NCBI RefSeq assembly: GCF_039595395.1
Contig: NZ_JBCNLP010000001.1
Span: forward strand, 930,001 to 994,000
Source: Novosphingobium sp.
GTDB taxonomy: Bacteria > Pseudomonadota > Alphaproteobacteria > Sphingomonadales > Sphingomonadaceae
DNA length: 64,000 nt
Direction of reading: 5' to 3'
The notes under the pieces were generated by a model, which saw nothing but the letters and a program-made list of their open reading frames with translations, had not been told where the DNA came from and did not search any database. This document shows, piece by piece, positions 1-8,953 of the stretch (positions are counted from its first letter, which is position 1; the number at the start of each line of letters is the position of its first letter). The position numbers and the translations under genes are program-made.

Positions 1-884
1 TCGTGGCCGAGCGCATCCAGCGCTATTCCGAGGTCGCCTATTATGGCGAGGGGGTGATCCATGCCCGCTCCACCCCCTATCAGCGCATCGTGCTGACGCG
101 GCGCGGGGGCGAGTTGCGGCTCTACCTCAACGGCAATCTGCAATTCTCCTCGCGCGACGAATATCGCTATCATGAGGCGCTGGTCTGGCCGGTGCTGGGC
201 CGTGTCGCCACGCCACGCCATGTGCTGATCCTTGGCGGCGGCGACGGCCTTGCCGCGCGCGAGGTGCTGAAGGACAAGGCGGTCGAACATATCGATCTGG
301 TCGATCTCGATCCCGAGATGACCCGCATGTTCCGCCGCACGCCGCAACTGGTGGCGCTCAATCAGGGATCGCTGACCAACCCGCGCCTCACCGTGACCAA
401 TGCCGATGCCTTCCGCTGGGTGAGGCAGGCGCGCGGGCCTTACGATGCGGTGATCGTGGATTTTCCCGATCCCACCGAATATTCGCTGGGCAAGCTCTAC
501 ACCGAAAGCTTCTATCGCGAGGTGTCGCGCCTGCTGGCCCCCGATGGGGTGATGGTGGTGCAGTCGACCAGCCCGCTGGTGGCGCCGCGCTCCTACTGGA
601 CGGTGGCCAGCACGCTGGAGGCCTCGGGCCTGTCCGCGCGCGGCTATCATGTTTACGTCCCCAGCTTTGGCGAGTGGGGCTATACGTTGGCGGCGCATGA
701 TCCGGCGCGGGTCGCCAGCGCGGCGGTGCTGCCTGCGGGCCTCAAGTTCCTGACCCCCGCCGCCGAAAGGCTGATGTTCGATTTTCCTCCCGATATGGCC
801 CGCCGCGCGACGCCGGTGAACCGGCTGGACAATCAGGCTCTGGTGCGCAGCTTCTCGGAAGAATGGTCGCATTATGAAGGTTGA
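1..884 (+). CDS. Spermidine synthase-like polyamine aminopropyltransferase, 5' end outside window
   Basis: The visible 293 residues form a complete spermidine synthase-type methyltransferase fold. The SAM/dcSAM loop LGGGDG is at about residues 77-82, DLDPEM at 101-106, NADAFRW at 132-138 and the acidic DFPDP loop at 152-156, where the catalytic Asp of the family sits. The reading frame is already open at the left edge, and the first visible GTG (position 3) lies within conserved sequence. I therefore infer that the protein starts upstream, probably with the multi-pass membrane domain common in SpeE proteins of this subfamily. The family transfers aminopropyl groups from decarboxylated SAM to a polyamine. 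It lies 3 bp before an FAD oxidoreductase and just upstream of a SpeD, so dcSAM supply is encoded in the same operon. The true substrate is unknown. Confidence 0.85.
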   Translation, partial: VAERIQRYSEVAYYGEGVIHARSTPYQRIVLTRRGGELRLYLNGNLQFSSRDEYRYHEALVWPVLGRVATPRHVLILGGGDGLAAREVLKDKAVEHIDLVDLDPEMTRMFRRTPQLVALNQGSLTNPRLTVTNADAFRWVRQARGPYDAVIVDFPDPTEYSLGKLYTESFYREVSRLLAPDGVMVVQSTSPLVAPRSYWTVASTLEASGLSARGYHVYVPSFGEWGYTLAAHDPARVASAAVLPAGLKFLTPAAERLMFDFPPDMARRATPVNRLDNQALVRSFSEEWSHYEG

Positions 885-887
885 AGG

Positions 888-2507
888 ATGACCATCGAGG
901 TTGGGCGTCGCGGCGTATTGGCCGGGGGATTGGCAGCCAGCCTTGCCGGATGCTCTGGCGAAAGCGAAGGCAGATGGCCGGGCAAGCTTCTGGGCGCGGA
1001 TTTTGATCGCGGGCATGCGCTGCGTGATCTTGATCCGGCGCGAGCCATGGCGGAAACCGGCCCGGAAGAGCATGTCGGCGTGCTGATCGCGGGTGGTGGC
1101 GTGGCGGGGCTGGCGACCGGCTGGCGTCTGGCCGAGGCCGGTTTTAACAGCTTCACCCTGCTGGAACTGGAAGATGACATCGGCGGCAATGCGCGCGGCG
1201 GGGCGAACAAGGTCAGCGCCTTTCCATGGGGCGCGCATTACCTGCCGATCCCCAACCGCGAGGCCAAGGCGCTGATCCATATGCTGAAGCAATTCGGCAT
1301 GATCATCGGTGAGGAAGGCGGCGCCCCCGTCTACGACCCCTATCAGATCTGCGCCGATCTGGAAGAACGCCTGTTCTGGCAGGGCGCGTGGCAGGAGGGC
1401 CTCTATCCCACCACCGGCCTCTCCGTCGACGATACCGCCCAGCGCGACCGTTTCAGCGCGGCGATGGCGGCGTTCTCCAAGGCGACAGGCAAGGACGGTC
1501 GCCCGGCCTTCGCCAGCCCCATGGCGCTTTCCAACCAGGACGAGGCCTATACCGCGCTGGACAAGACCCATTTCGCCGCATGGCTGGACCAGCAGCATTT
1601 CACCAGCGGGCCTTTGAGGGCCTATATCCGCTACTGCTGCCGCGACGATTACGGCGCCGAGCTGGAGCATGTTTCGGCCTGGGCGGGCATCCGCTATTTC
1701 GCCTGCCGCCGGGGCTGGGCCGCGCGCGGCGTCGGCGAGCGCGAACTGGTCTGGCCCGAGGGCAACACCCGCCTCTCGCATGAGATGGCCAAACGCATCG
1801 CCCCGCATATCCGCAGCGGCCAGAGCCTCGTTCATGCCGCGCCTCAGGAGGGCGGCGGCGTGCTTGCGCTGGCCTATGATCATCGCGCGAAAGCCCTGCG
1901 TCGTTACCACGCCGATGCCTTGGTGCTGGCCATGCCGCAGTTCGTGGCGCGCCATCTGGTGGCGGGGATCGGCGCGCAGGGCCTGACCTATGCCCCATGG
2001 GTGGTGGCCAACATCACCACCGCGCGCCGTCCCGAGGGGGAGGGCGTGCCGCTGGCGTGGGACAATGTGTCCGCCGCCTCGGACCATCTGGGCTATGTGG
2101 TGGCCACGCATCAGACCGCCTCGGGCGCCGATGGCCCCACGGTGCTGACATGGTACACGGCGCTGTCGCAGGGCAAGCCGGAAGACCAGCGCCGCATGAT
2201 GCTCACCCGCCCGCTGGGGGAATGGCAAAGGCTGATCGCCGCCGACCTGCTCGCCATGAACCCCGATCTGGAGGGCGCGATCCAGAGCATCGACGTCTGG
2301 CGCTGGGGCCATGCCATGATCCGCCCCACGCCCGGCTTCCTCACCAACCCCGCAAGGCTGGCGGGAGAGGCGTTGTCCGGCCCGGTGTTCCACGCCCATT
2401 CGGACCTGTCGGGCCTGTCGCTGTTCGAGGAAGCGCATTATCGCGGCGTGGTCGCCGCCGAGGCCGCGCTGTCCTTCCTCGATACGCCTTACGAGAGCCT
2501 GCTGTGA
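888..2507 (+). CDS. Exported FAD-dependent oxidoreductase with Tat-like lipoprotein signal
   Basis: A 539-residue protein. It starts with a short basic n-region containing RRGVLAGG, a hydrophobic stretch and the lipobox-like LAGC near residue 22. This looks like a twin-arginine lipoprotein signal, implying a folded flavoprotein anchored outside the cytoplasm. Residues of about 65-100 hold an FAD-binding Rossmann signature (IAGGGVAGLATGW, then an E/D-rich strand end and GGNA). The rest resembles amine oxidase/NAD(P)-binding Rossmann proteins. An AAGG-type ribosome site precedes the ATG. The gene is sandwiched between a spermidine synthase-like gene and speD, with its stop overlapping the speD start. 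I infer oxidation of a polyamine or polyamine-derived compound, but no substrate can be read from the sequence. Confidence 0.75.
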   Translation: MTIEVGRRGVLAGGLAASLAGCSGESEGRWPGKLLGADFDRGHALRDLDPARAMAETGPEEHVGVLIAGGGVAGLATGWRLAEAGFNSFTLLELEDDIGGNARGGANKVSAFPWGAHYLPIPNREAKALIHMLKQFGMIIGEEGGAPVYDPYQICADLEERLFWQGAWQEGLYPTTGLSVDDTAQRDRFSAAMAAFSKATGKDGRPAFASPMALSNQDEAYTALDKTHFAAWLDQQHFTSGPLRAYIRYCCRDDYGAELEHVSAWAGIRYFACRRGWAARGVGERELVWPEGNTRLSHEMAKRIAPHIRSGQSLVHAAPQEGGGVLALAYDHRAKALRRYHADALVLAMPQFVARHLVAGIGAQGLTYAPWVVANITTARRPEGEGVPLAWDNVSAASDHLGYVVATHQTASGADGPTVLTWYTALSQGKPEDQRRMMLTRPLGEWQRLIAADLLAMNPDLEGAIQSIDVWRWGHAMIRPTPGFLTNPARLAGEALSGPVFHAHSDLSGLSLFEEAHYRGVVAAEAALSFLDTPYESLL

Positions 2508-2881
2508 CCGAGCATCCTGCCAGAGGCATCCATCTGATCGCCGATCTGGACGGCGGCGCCCACGCGGCCCTCTCCGACCCGGCCCTGATCGAGCGCGTGC
2601 TGCGCGCGGCGGCAGAGGCGGCGAAGGTGCATGTGATCGGCGTCAAGCTCCACCATTTCGGGCCGGAGCAGGGCGTGACCGGCGTGGCCCTGCTGGCGGA
2701 ATCGCATATCTCGATCCACAGCTGGCCCGAGGAAGGCGTGGCCGCCATCGACATCTTCGTCTGCGGCGAGGGCGCCGACGCCTGGGCCGCCCTGCGCGAG
2801 ATCGAGGCCGGGTTGAACATGCGCTCCGCCCATGCCCAGGCCATCCCCCGGCTGGGCGCACGCGGGAAGACCTCAGGTTGA
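2504..2881 (+). CDS. speD: S-adenosylmethionine decarboxylase proenzyme, SpeD class
   Basis: A 125-residue protein of the short prokaryotic AdoMet decarboxylase class, which self-cleaves to form a pyruvoyl cofactor and makes decarboxylated SAM for polyamine synthesis. The motif AESHISIHSWPE places the cleavage serine at Ser67. His72 and Cys87 follow at +5 and +20, exactly the spacing of the Thermotoga-type enzyme (Ser63, His68, Cys83). The start is a GTG whose last two bases form part of the previous gene's TGA, indicating translational coupling. With the flanking aminopropyltransferase and FAD oxidoreductase it forms a compact cassette. It is likely complete. Confidence 0.9.
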   Translation: MTEHPARGIHLIADLDGGAHAALSDPALIERVLRAAAEAAKVHVIGVKLHHFGPEQGVTGVALLAESHISIHSWPEEGVAAIDIFVCGEGADAWAALREIEAGLNMRSAHAQAIPRLGARGKTSG

Positions 2882-2957
2882 TCACTGATCGCGGCTGTCA
2901 TACGCATGTCATGCTGATGCTGCTTGGGCGGCGGTTCGATGGGGTGATGAGAGGCCG

Positions 2958-3704
2958 GTGGCAGCATTGAAGGATCGATTGAAGCTGGCGCGCGCCGCGC
3001 TGGGGCTGACGGGGTTGCTTGTCATCGCCTCGCCATGGCTGCTGCTGCCGGTTGGCACGCGCGTCCTGCGGTGGCCCGCGCTGCTGGCCTGGCGCTGGCT
3101 GCTGTGGGGCTTCAACATCAGCATCGAGGTGCACGGCAAGCCTGTGCCCGGCGCGCTGATCGTCGCCAACCACGTCTCATGGAGCGACATCCCCGTGTTC
3201 GGCCTCGCGGTGAACGCTGGTTTTGTCGCGAAGGATGATGTCGCGGGCTGGCCGGTGATCGGGCGCCTCACCGCCGCCTATGGCTGCCTCTTCGTCTCGC
3301 GCGAGGCGCGCGGCAAGGTCGGCGAGCAGGCCGGCGCGCTGGCGGAAAAGCTGGGGGACGGCCGCAGCATGATCCTCTTCCCCGAGGGGACCACCGGCGA
3401 GGGCGACCGTTGCCTGCCCTTCCGCTCCAGCCTCTTTGCGCTGATCCCGCCCGGTACGCCCGTGCAGCCGGTGACCTTGCGTTATTTCCGGCGCGATGGT
3501 TCGTCGCTGGACGCCTCGGAGCGGCGCGAGGTGTGCTGGATCGGGGACGATGAACTGGCGCCCCACGCGCTGGCTCTGGCCCGAGGGGATGGGCTGGTGG
3601 CGCGGCTGTGGTTCGATGAACCCATCCCTGCCGGGGAGCGCAAGGCTTTGACGCGAGCCTGTTTCGAGGTGATTGAAGGTAGGTTGGTAGAGAGCAGTCA
3701 GTAA
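2958..3704 (+). CDS. PlsC-type 1-acylglycerol-3-phosphate / lyso-lipid acyltransferase
   Basis: A 248-residue membrane-associated acyltransferase. An N-terminal hydrophobic segment spans about residues 15-50. The catalytic HX4D box is NHVSWSD and the phosphate/acyl-acceptor box is FPEGTTGEGD, both diagnostic of the PlsC family. It O-acylates lysophosphatidic acid or, in OlsA members, lyso-ornithine lipid. The facing convergent gene is an OlsB-type N-acyltransferase, so a role as OlsA in ornithine-lipid synthesis is a fair inference, although a general PlsC cannot be excluded. The start is a GTG at 2958; no strong ribosome site was seen. A family A repeat begins 10 bp after the stop. Confidence 0.8.
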   Translation: MAALKDRLKLARAALGLTGLLVIASPWLLLPVGTRVLRWPALLAWRWLLWGFNISIEVHGKPVPGALIVANHVSWSDIPVFGLAVNAGFVAKDDVAGWPVIGRLTAAYGCLFVSREARGKVGEQAGALAEKLGDGRSMILFPEGTTGEGDRCLPFRSSLFALIPPGTPVQPVTLRYFRRDGSSLDASERREVCWIGDDELAPHALALARGDGLVARLWFDEPIPAGERKALTRACFEVIEGRLVESSQ

Positions 3705-3713
3705 GAAAGGAAA

Positions 3714-3946
3714 TGCGAGGGTGTTACACCCTCGCGCTCCCATAACGTCTTCCGACGCAAGGGCAGGGGTGCCGTAATGGTGCGCCTAACCTCTCCATCT
3801 GCGCTGCCTAAAGGCGCCGCAGGCAGCTATTTCATTGAATGCGCTATGCGGTTGAAAGCCTGCGGCGCGGCGAACTCGCCCCGTGGCCGAACCCGAAGCG
3901 CCAAGGCTGACAAAAAATGGGAGCACGAGGGGGTAACCCCCTCGCA
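3714..3946. repeat. Family A intergenic hairpin-capped repeat, copy 1
   Basis: A 233-bp element filling the gap between two convergent genes. The left end is a 9-bp-stem hairpin (GCGAGGGTG, loop TTA, CACCCTCGC) followed by GCTCCCAT. The right end is the inverted equivalent, so the termini form an imperfect inverted repeat of about 30 bp. Inside are the boxes ACGTCTTCCGACG, CTCTCCATCTGCGC and an inner inverted pair GCGCCGCAGGC / GCCTGCGGCGC. Ten related copies occur later in the window. No protein coding is supported. It starts 10 bp after the PlsC stop and ends 18 bp before the OlsB-type stop. Confidence 0.85.
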
Positions 3947-3963
3947 TCAACCCTTCCAAACCT

Positions 3964-4782
3964 TCAAGCCGCCACGCTGAACCGGCTGGCATACCGCCCG
4001 GCGATGGCCTCCACAGGCATCAGCACGCAGACATCCACCGTGTTGAAGGCATGATCGATGTAGGCGCCATCACCGAACTGAGCGCCCACCCGCATATAGC
4101 CCTTCACCAGCGGCGGCAGCAGGAACAGCGCGCGACGCTCGTCATAGCTGCCGCGCGGCAGGCGCTCCAGCGCGACGCCATCCTTCACCACCGGGCGGCA
4201 TTCGACCGGGGCCAGGTGATGGTGGGCGAGGCACGACAGCGCCTCGGCATGGGCATCGGGGTCGATACCGGGGAAGGAGGCGCAACCGAACAGCGCGCCG
4301 ATCGAATGCTGGCCGATGTAATCGGCGATGCCGCGCCACAGCAGCTGGATCGTCGCGCTGGTGCGATAGGCGGGCAGCACGCAGGAGCGGCCCAGTTCGA
4401 GCAGCTCGCGGCCCGGCTGGGCGCTGGCGATGAGAGGGGAGAGGTCGAACTCGCCCGCCGAGTAGAAGCCGCCCGCGCCGCGTGCCACGCTCTCGCGCAG
4501 CAGGCGATAGGTGCCCACGACCTGAATGTCCTCGGGCGCGCCCTCGTCGATCACCAGCAGGTGGTCGCAGACGGCATCATAGGCGTCGCTGTCGAGGCCG
4601 GGGGTGGGGGCGTCATGCTCGGAGCACAGGATTTGGGCGGCGCCCATTTCGGCGAAGAACACCTGCCAGCGCAGGCGCTGCACGGCGGCCAGATCCTGTG
4701 CGTCGCGGGCCAACCGAACGGTCAGGCGGCGGGTGCCACGGGTATTGGGTGCGGACTGAAGCGAAGTCTGCGGTTCGGCCAT
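3964..4782 (-). CDS. OlsB-type N-acyltransferase (GNAT fold, ornithine lipid synthesis)
   Basis: A 272-residue protein of the 'hemolysin-like' GNAT group (Acetyltransf_5) that includes OlsB, which links a 3-hydroxyacyl chain to the alpha-amino group of ornithine. Visible family features are the N-terminal RLRWQVFFAEMGA segment, an acidic acceptor region, the VGTYRLL strand, and LELGRSCVLPAYR near mid-protein. I chose the ATG at 4782 because an AGGAGG ribosome site lies six bases upstream. Upstream in-frame codons lack one. The convergent neighbour is a PlsC-type O-acyltransferase, the enzyme expected for the second step. The assignment to ornithine rather than another amino acid is inferred. 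Confidence 0.75.
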   Translation of the reverse strand: MAEPQTSLQSAPNTRGTRRLTVRLARDAQDLAAVQRLRWQVFFAEMGAAQILCSEHDAPTPGLDSDAYDAVCDHLLVIDEGAPEDIQVVGTYRLLRESVARGAGGFYSAGEFDLSPLIASAQPGRELLELGRSCVLPAYRTSATIQLLWRGIADYIGQHSIGALFGCASFPGIDPDAHAEALSCLAHHHLAPVECRPVVKDGVALERLPRGSYDERRALFLLPPLVKGYMRVGAQFGDGAYIDHAFNTVDVCVLMPVEAIAGRYASRFSVAA

Positions 4783-4913
4783 CGGGCTCCTCCTGATCCG
4801 CATGGGATAGCAGGGCGATGTGACAGGGCAGCGTCCATCGCGTGAAGCCTGTGTGACAGCCCCGCCCCGCAAAGCGACAGGGGCGTGACGCGCCGATGAC
4901 AGCAGTTGACGCG

Positions 4914-4942
4914 AAAGGGGCGGCGCCTTGCGGCACCGCCCC
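4914..4942 (-). terminator. Rho-independent terminator after the autotransporter gene
   Basis: Read on the minus strand, the RNA is GGGGCGGUGCC, loop GCAA, GGCGCCGCCCC, then UUU. This is an 11-bp stem with a single G-U pair, located 35-60 bp downstream of the autotransporter stop. The U tract is short, so termination strength is uncertain. Confidence 0.65.
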
Positions 4943-4976
4943 CTCGTTTGCCTTGGAAGGCGCTGTTTTCGCGGGA

Positions 4977-7382
4977 TCAGAACTCCAGGCGGATGCCCAG
5001 ATTGATGCCGTGCGCGCTGTAACCATTCTCGCGCAGCGTGCCCTGATAGCCGACGAACAGGGCGCCGGCGTCGTCGAACACCCAGTTGACGCCGACGTTG
5101 GCGTCATATTCGCTCTTGCCGGTGGGCAGGGCGGTGACCTGGAAGGCGGTGTTGGGATCGCTGTCGAAATAGGCGTTGATGACATTGTTGTCACCGCCGC
5201 CCACCTTGTGGCGATAGGCGAAGCGCGCATAGGGGCGCATGATGCCCTTGTTGCGCGTCAGGTTGACGCCGGCCAGCGCGTCGGTGCGGTCGGCCTTGAT
5301 CTTGCCCACGGTGAGGTCGGCGGCGCCCGCGTTCTGCTCGGTGAAGCTGTTCACCTGGCCCTTGTTGAAGTCGATGCCGACGAAGGGCGTCAGCTTGTAG
5401 CCGCCAGCCTCGATGTTGTAGCCCAGATTGGCGGTGGCCTTGAACAGACCCTCGTTGGCGCGGGCATTGGCGGTCGTCGAATAGGAGCCGATGGTCGCGA
5501 TATGGGTCGCGCTCAGATGGCCGTAGTTATAGGCGAGCTGACCCGACAGGCGCAGCTTGCCGAAGTTCTGGGCGGCATAGAGCGCCAGACCCAGATCGCG
5601 GTTGGTGCCCGTCAGATTGTTGGCGCCGAACTTGAGCGAATCGAAGCTGGCGTTGAAGGCCAGACCGATCACATGGTTGGGGCCCGACAGATCGTAACCG
5701 GCGGCAAAGCCGAACAGATTGTCCTTGGTCTTGAAGCCCTTCGAGGTGTCGGCGATGCCGCCCACCTGGAACTGGCCCTGAGCGGTCAGCCACCAGCCAT
5801 CTTCGGGATGGTTGGAGTTCTGGTCGTTCATGCGCAGATCGACGGTGCGCGCGAAGGAGTTGGCCTGATCGCGCAGCGCGGTGGCATAGCCATAGTAGCC
5901 CTCAGGCGACACGGTGTCGAAGAACACCTTGGCCTGGGTGGTGTCCATCACGTCCACCATCGAGAGCAGGCTGATCGACGGATCCGAGGTCGAGCTGTTG
6001 ACCGCATTGGTGGCGGTCGTGATCATCGGGTCCAGGCCCTTGGCGACGGCGTACTGGTTGGCCGTGGCGCCCGCAGCCTTCATCACGTCGGAATAGTTGA
6101 GGTGATTGGCGACGACCTGATAGGCCTGCTGGGTGCCCACGGTCACGACGCTGCCGGTGGTGAAGGTCACGAAGGCCAGCGGGTTCGACGAGGTGGTCGT
6201 GGTGGTCACGCCCGAGCTGTCGGTGGTGCTGGTGGTCACCGTGGTGGTGGCGTTCACCGTCGAGAAGCTGCCGGTGATGGCCTTGTCGGCCACCAGCAGA
6301 TTGTACTTGGAGCCGCTGGAGTAGAAGCCCGCCGCGACATTGACGTTGAGCGTGCCGCCCAGCGTGATGTTGCCGCCATTGGCCAGCGCGCCGCTGGCGT
6401 TGGAGGCATAGAGCTGGCTGTAGCTGGTGCCGGCGACGGGCAGCGAGGCCCCGGCCGAGGCGATGGCGATGTTCAGCGTGCTGCCGCTGTTGAGCACGAC
6501 ATTGCCGTTGACGGTCACCTGCGTCGGTGCGGCCTGGGTGCCGATGTAGAGCGCGCCATTGTTGGTCAGCGTCGAAACACCATCCTGCAGCGTGCCGAGC
6601 GCGCTGGCGAGACCCGTGGTGCCATAGAGGCTCATCGTGCCGTTGTTCGTCAACTGGGTGACGTTGCCGGTGTTGATGATGCCCGCGAAGGTGCCGGCGG
6701 TGCCGTTGGTGAAGGTGACCGCGGTGTTGGCAACGGCCGACTGCTGGAAGTTGCCGGTGAAGATGCCGTTGTTGTTGGCGGTGATGTTACCCGAGGCGGT
6801 GACCGAACCGGTGATGCCGTAGGTGGTGTTGTTGTTGGTGAAATTGGCGGTGTTGGTGCCCGAATTCGTGCCGAACTGGATCGTCCCGGTGATCGCCGCC
6901 GCCGAAGCAGCATTGTTGATGAAGGTGCCGTTCACGCCGGTGAAGTTCACGGCGGGCGTTCCCGAGGTGGCGGTCAGCGTGCCGTTGTTGGTCACGGTGC
7001 TGTTCGCGCCGACCGTGATCGCCGTGGCGCCGCTGGTGGTGCCCGTCGAGGTGATCGTGCCATTGTTGGTGACGCTGGCGCTGTCACCCAGCACCACGCC
7101 GCCGGCGGCAGCGGTGTTGCTGATGGTGCCGGCGTTGGTCAGGGTCGAACCCGAAACCGTGGCGGTGATCGGCGCGGTGACGGTGGCGCCCGAATTCACG
7201 GTGATGTTGGCAGCCGTGGTGCCGGTATAGGTGTAGGACGTGGACGTGCCCGAGCAGGTCACGTTCGAACCGCTGGCCGAGCATTGTGCCCATGCGGCGG
7301 CGGGCAGCAGAAGCGCCGTAGACGTGATCGTGGTCGCGGCAACGCGGCGAGCCGCGCGCATGCGAGAGGTGGACCTTACCAT
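4977..7382 (-). CDS. Autotransporter (type Va) outer membrane protein
   Basis: An 801-residue protein with an extended signal peptide: several Arg in the first 15 residues, then a hydrophobic run ending in AAAWA near residue 32. The passenger (about 35-500) is rich in Thr, Asn, Gly and Ala, with repeated short motifs such as TNNGTI and TVTNNGT, typical of a beta-helix stalk. The last roughly 280 residues alternate in the manner of an autotransporter beta-barrel and end in the canonical C-terminal Phe (LGIRLEF). The family translocates its own passenger across the outer membrane. The passenger has no recognisable enzymatic domain, so adhesion or surface display is only a guess. It is monocistronic and followed by a terminator hairpin. 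Confidence 0.85.
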   Translation of the reverse strand: MVRSTSRMRAARRVAATTITSTALLLPAAAWAQCSASGSNVTCSGTSTSYTYTGTTAANITVNSGATVTAPITATVSGSTLTNAGTISNTAAAGGVVLGDSASVTNNGTITSTGTTSGATAITVGANSTVTNNGTLTATSGTPAVNFTGVNGTFINNAASAAAITGTIQFGTNSGTNTANFTNNNTTYGITGSVTASGNITANNNGIFTGNFQQSAVANTAVTFTNGTAGTFAGIINTGNVTQLTNNGTMSLYGTTGLASALGTLQDGVSTLTNNGALYIGTQAAPTQVTVNGNVVLNSGSTLNIAIASAGASLPVAGTSYSQLYASNASGALANGGNITLGGTLNVNVAAGFYSSGSKYNLLVADKAITGSFSTVNATTTVTTSTTDSSGVTTTTTSSNPLAFVTFTTGSVVTVGTQQAYQVVANHLNYSDVMKAAGATANQYAVAKGLDPMITTATNAVNSSTSDPSISLLSMVDVMDTTQAKVFFDTVSPEGYYGYATALRDQANSFARTVDLRMNDQNSNHPEDGWWLTAQGQFQVGGIADTSKGFKTKDNLFGFAAGYDLSGPNHVIGLAFNASFDSLKFGANNLTGTNRDLGLALYAAQNFGKLRLSGQLAYNYGHLSATHIATIGSYSTTANARANEGLFKATANLGYNIEAGGYKLTPFVGIDFNKGQVNSFTEQNAGAADLTVGKIKADRTDALAGVNLTRNKGIMRPYARFAYRHKVGGGDNNVINAYFDSDPNTAFQVTALPTGKSEYDANVGVNWVFDDAGALFVGYQGTLRENGYSAHGINLGIRLEF

Positions 7383-7655
7383 TGCCCGTCGTGTCCCTTG
7401 TCTTATTGTGTCGCCATCCCGGCATCCCGCCGAGTGGCGCCCGGAGCGTGAACCCCGAGTGAATGAACATATGGCGCCATCCGCTGCACTGAAAGGCGCA
7501 TAAAGGCAATGGCAAAAACCGCGTCAGGCCGCGCCCCTTGGGGAAAAGCGCGCTGTTTGCGATGGGTTGGGCAGGGTTGCCGGGCAAGCTGGCCCCTCTC
7601 GCGGCTTTGGCCTATGGGCTGCCGGGTGAACCCATGATGAAAGGCGGATGGAGCG

Positions 7656-8498
7656 ATGACGCTGGAGCAGGTGAGTCTGAACAAGGCCTTCGGCGGCGAG
7701 CAGGGCGTGTGGCAGCATGCTTCTCGGGAAACGGGCACCACGATGCGTTTTTCCGTTTTCGTTCCGGAGCATAAGCCCGGCGAGAGGCTGCCGGTGCTGT
7801 GGTATCTCTCGGGGCTGACCTGCACCCATGCCAATGTCACGGAGAAGGGCGAGTATCGCCGGGCCTGCGCGCGCCATGGCATCATCTTCGTCGCGCCCGA
7901 TACGTCTCCGCGCGGCGAAGGGGTGGCGGATGATGAGGCCTATGATTTGGGGCAGGGCGCGGGCTTCTATGTCGATGCCACGCAGGCGCCATGGGCCCCG
8001 CACTTCCGCATGCGCGCCTATATCGAGCAGGAACTGCCCGCGATTCTGGCCGAGAACTTCCCCGTGGATCTCTCGCGGCAAGGCATCACCGGCCATTCGA
8101 TGGGCGGCCATGGTGCGCTGACCATCGGCCTGCGCAATCCCGAAACCTTCCGCAGCGTTAGCGCCTTTGCGCCGATCGTCGCGCCTTTGCAGTGTCCCTG
8201 GGGTGACAAGGCGCTGACCGCCTATCTGGGCCCGGATCGCGCCGCATGGCGCCCCTATGACGCGGTGGCGCTGATCGAGGATGGCGCGCGCCTGCCCGCC
8301 CTGCTGGTCGATCAGGGCGAGGCGGACAATTTTCTCGAAAGCCAGCTCAAGACCCATCTGCTGGAACAGGCCTGCGCGGCGGCGGGGATCCCGGCCACCA
8401 TCCGCATGCAGCCCGGTTACGACCATTCCTACTACTTCATCTCCAGCTTTATGGACGACCATATCGACTGGCATGCGGCCCGGCTGAAAGCTGACTGA
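7656..8498 (+). CDS. fghA: S-formylglutathione hydrolase
   Basis: A 280-residue esterase D-family enzyme that hydrolyses S-formylglutathione to formate and glutathione in formaldehyde detoxification. The catalytic serine is Ser148 in GHSMGG. Asp224 (in DQGEADNFL) and His257 (in GYDHSYYF) complete the triad, and SGLTCTHAN near residue 52 is typical. The length matches the family. No glutathione-dependent formaldehyde dehydrogenase gene is next to it here, although that is its usual partner. It ends 3 bp from the convergent HxlR gene. Confidence 0.93.
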   Translation: MTLEQVSLNKAFGGEQGVWQHASRETGTTMRFSVFVPEHKPGERLPVLWYLSGLTCTHANVTEKGEYRRACARHGIIFVAPDTSPRGEGVADDEAYDLGQGAGFYVDATQAPWAPHFRMRAYIEQELPAILAENFPVDLSRQGITGHSMGGHGALTIGLRNPETFRSVSAFAPIVAPLQCPWGDKALTAYLGPDRAAWRPYDAVALIEDGARLPALLVDQGEADNFLESQLKTHLLEQACAAAGIPATIRMQPGYDHSYYFISSFMDDHIDWHAARLKAD

Positions 8499-8501
8499 TC
8501 G

Positions 8502-8945
8502 TCACTCTGCGGGCGGAGGCACCAGCTTCAGCGACATCTCCGCCAGCGGGCGCCCTGAAAGCCGGTCGATCACCAGCGGTTCGACCGGCTTTTGCGTGTC
8601 CGTGTCGATCATGCTGCTGGTGGCGGGGGCCTCGCAATGCTTGCGGCCCCAGGCGCCGATGGCCAGCAGGATCGGCAGGAAGTCGCGGCCCTTGGCGGTC
8701 AGCACATATTCGTCGCGCGGGGGCTGCTCGCAATAGCGGCGCTTTTCCAGCAGGCCGTGCTCCACCATCGCGGCCAGACGGCGCGTCAGGATGTTGGGCG
8801 CGATCCCCAGACTGGCGCGAAACTGGTCGAACCGTGTGATGCTAAGCCCCGCATCGCGCAGGATCATCATGCTCCAGGCATCACCCACCCGGGTCAGCGC
8901 GCGACCGACGGGGCAGGGGCCTTGCGAAAATTTCTCGTTGTCCAT
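8502..8945 (-). CDS. HxlR-family transcriptional regulator
   Basis: A 147-residue winged-helix protein with the HxlR hallmark of an N-terminal CPVGRAL (Cys11), followed by the DNA-binding helices (FDQFRASLGIAPNILTRRLAAMVEHGLLEKR). HxlR regulators often sense aldehydes, quinones or disulfide stress through the N-terminal Cys. It is divergent from an SDR gene and shares with it a 70-bp intergenic region holding an imperfect palindrome, so it probably controls itself and the SDR. The signal is unknown. The neighbouring formylglutathione hydrolase suggests, weakly, an aldehyde-related regulon. Confidence 0.88.
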   Translation of the reverse strand: MDNEKFSQGPCPVGRALTRVGDAWSMMILRDAGLSITRFDQFRASLGIAPNILTRRLAAMVEHGLLEKRRYCEQPPRDEYVLTAKGRDFLPILLAIGAWGRKHCEAPATSSMIDTDTQKPVEPLVIDRLSGRPLAEMSLKLVPPPAE

Positions 8946-8953
8946 TGCAGAAC

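Noticed and set aside
4896..7451. Long plus-strand open frame (851 codons) opposite the autotransporter gene
   Set aside because: It is a shadow of the GC-rich codon pattern; the translation is Gly/Val/Ala/Arg-rich with no domains, while the other strand has a signal peptide and a beta-barrel.
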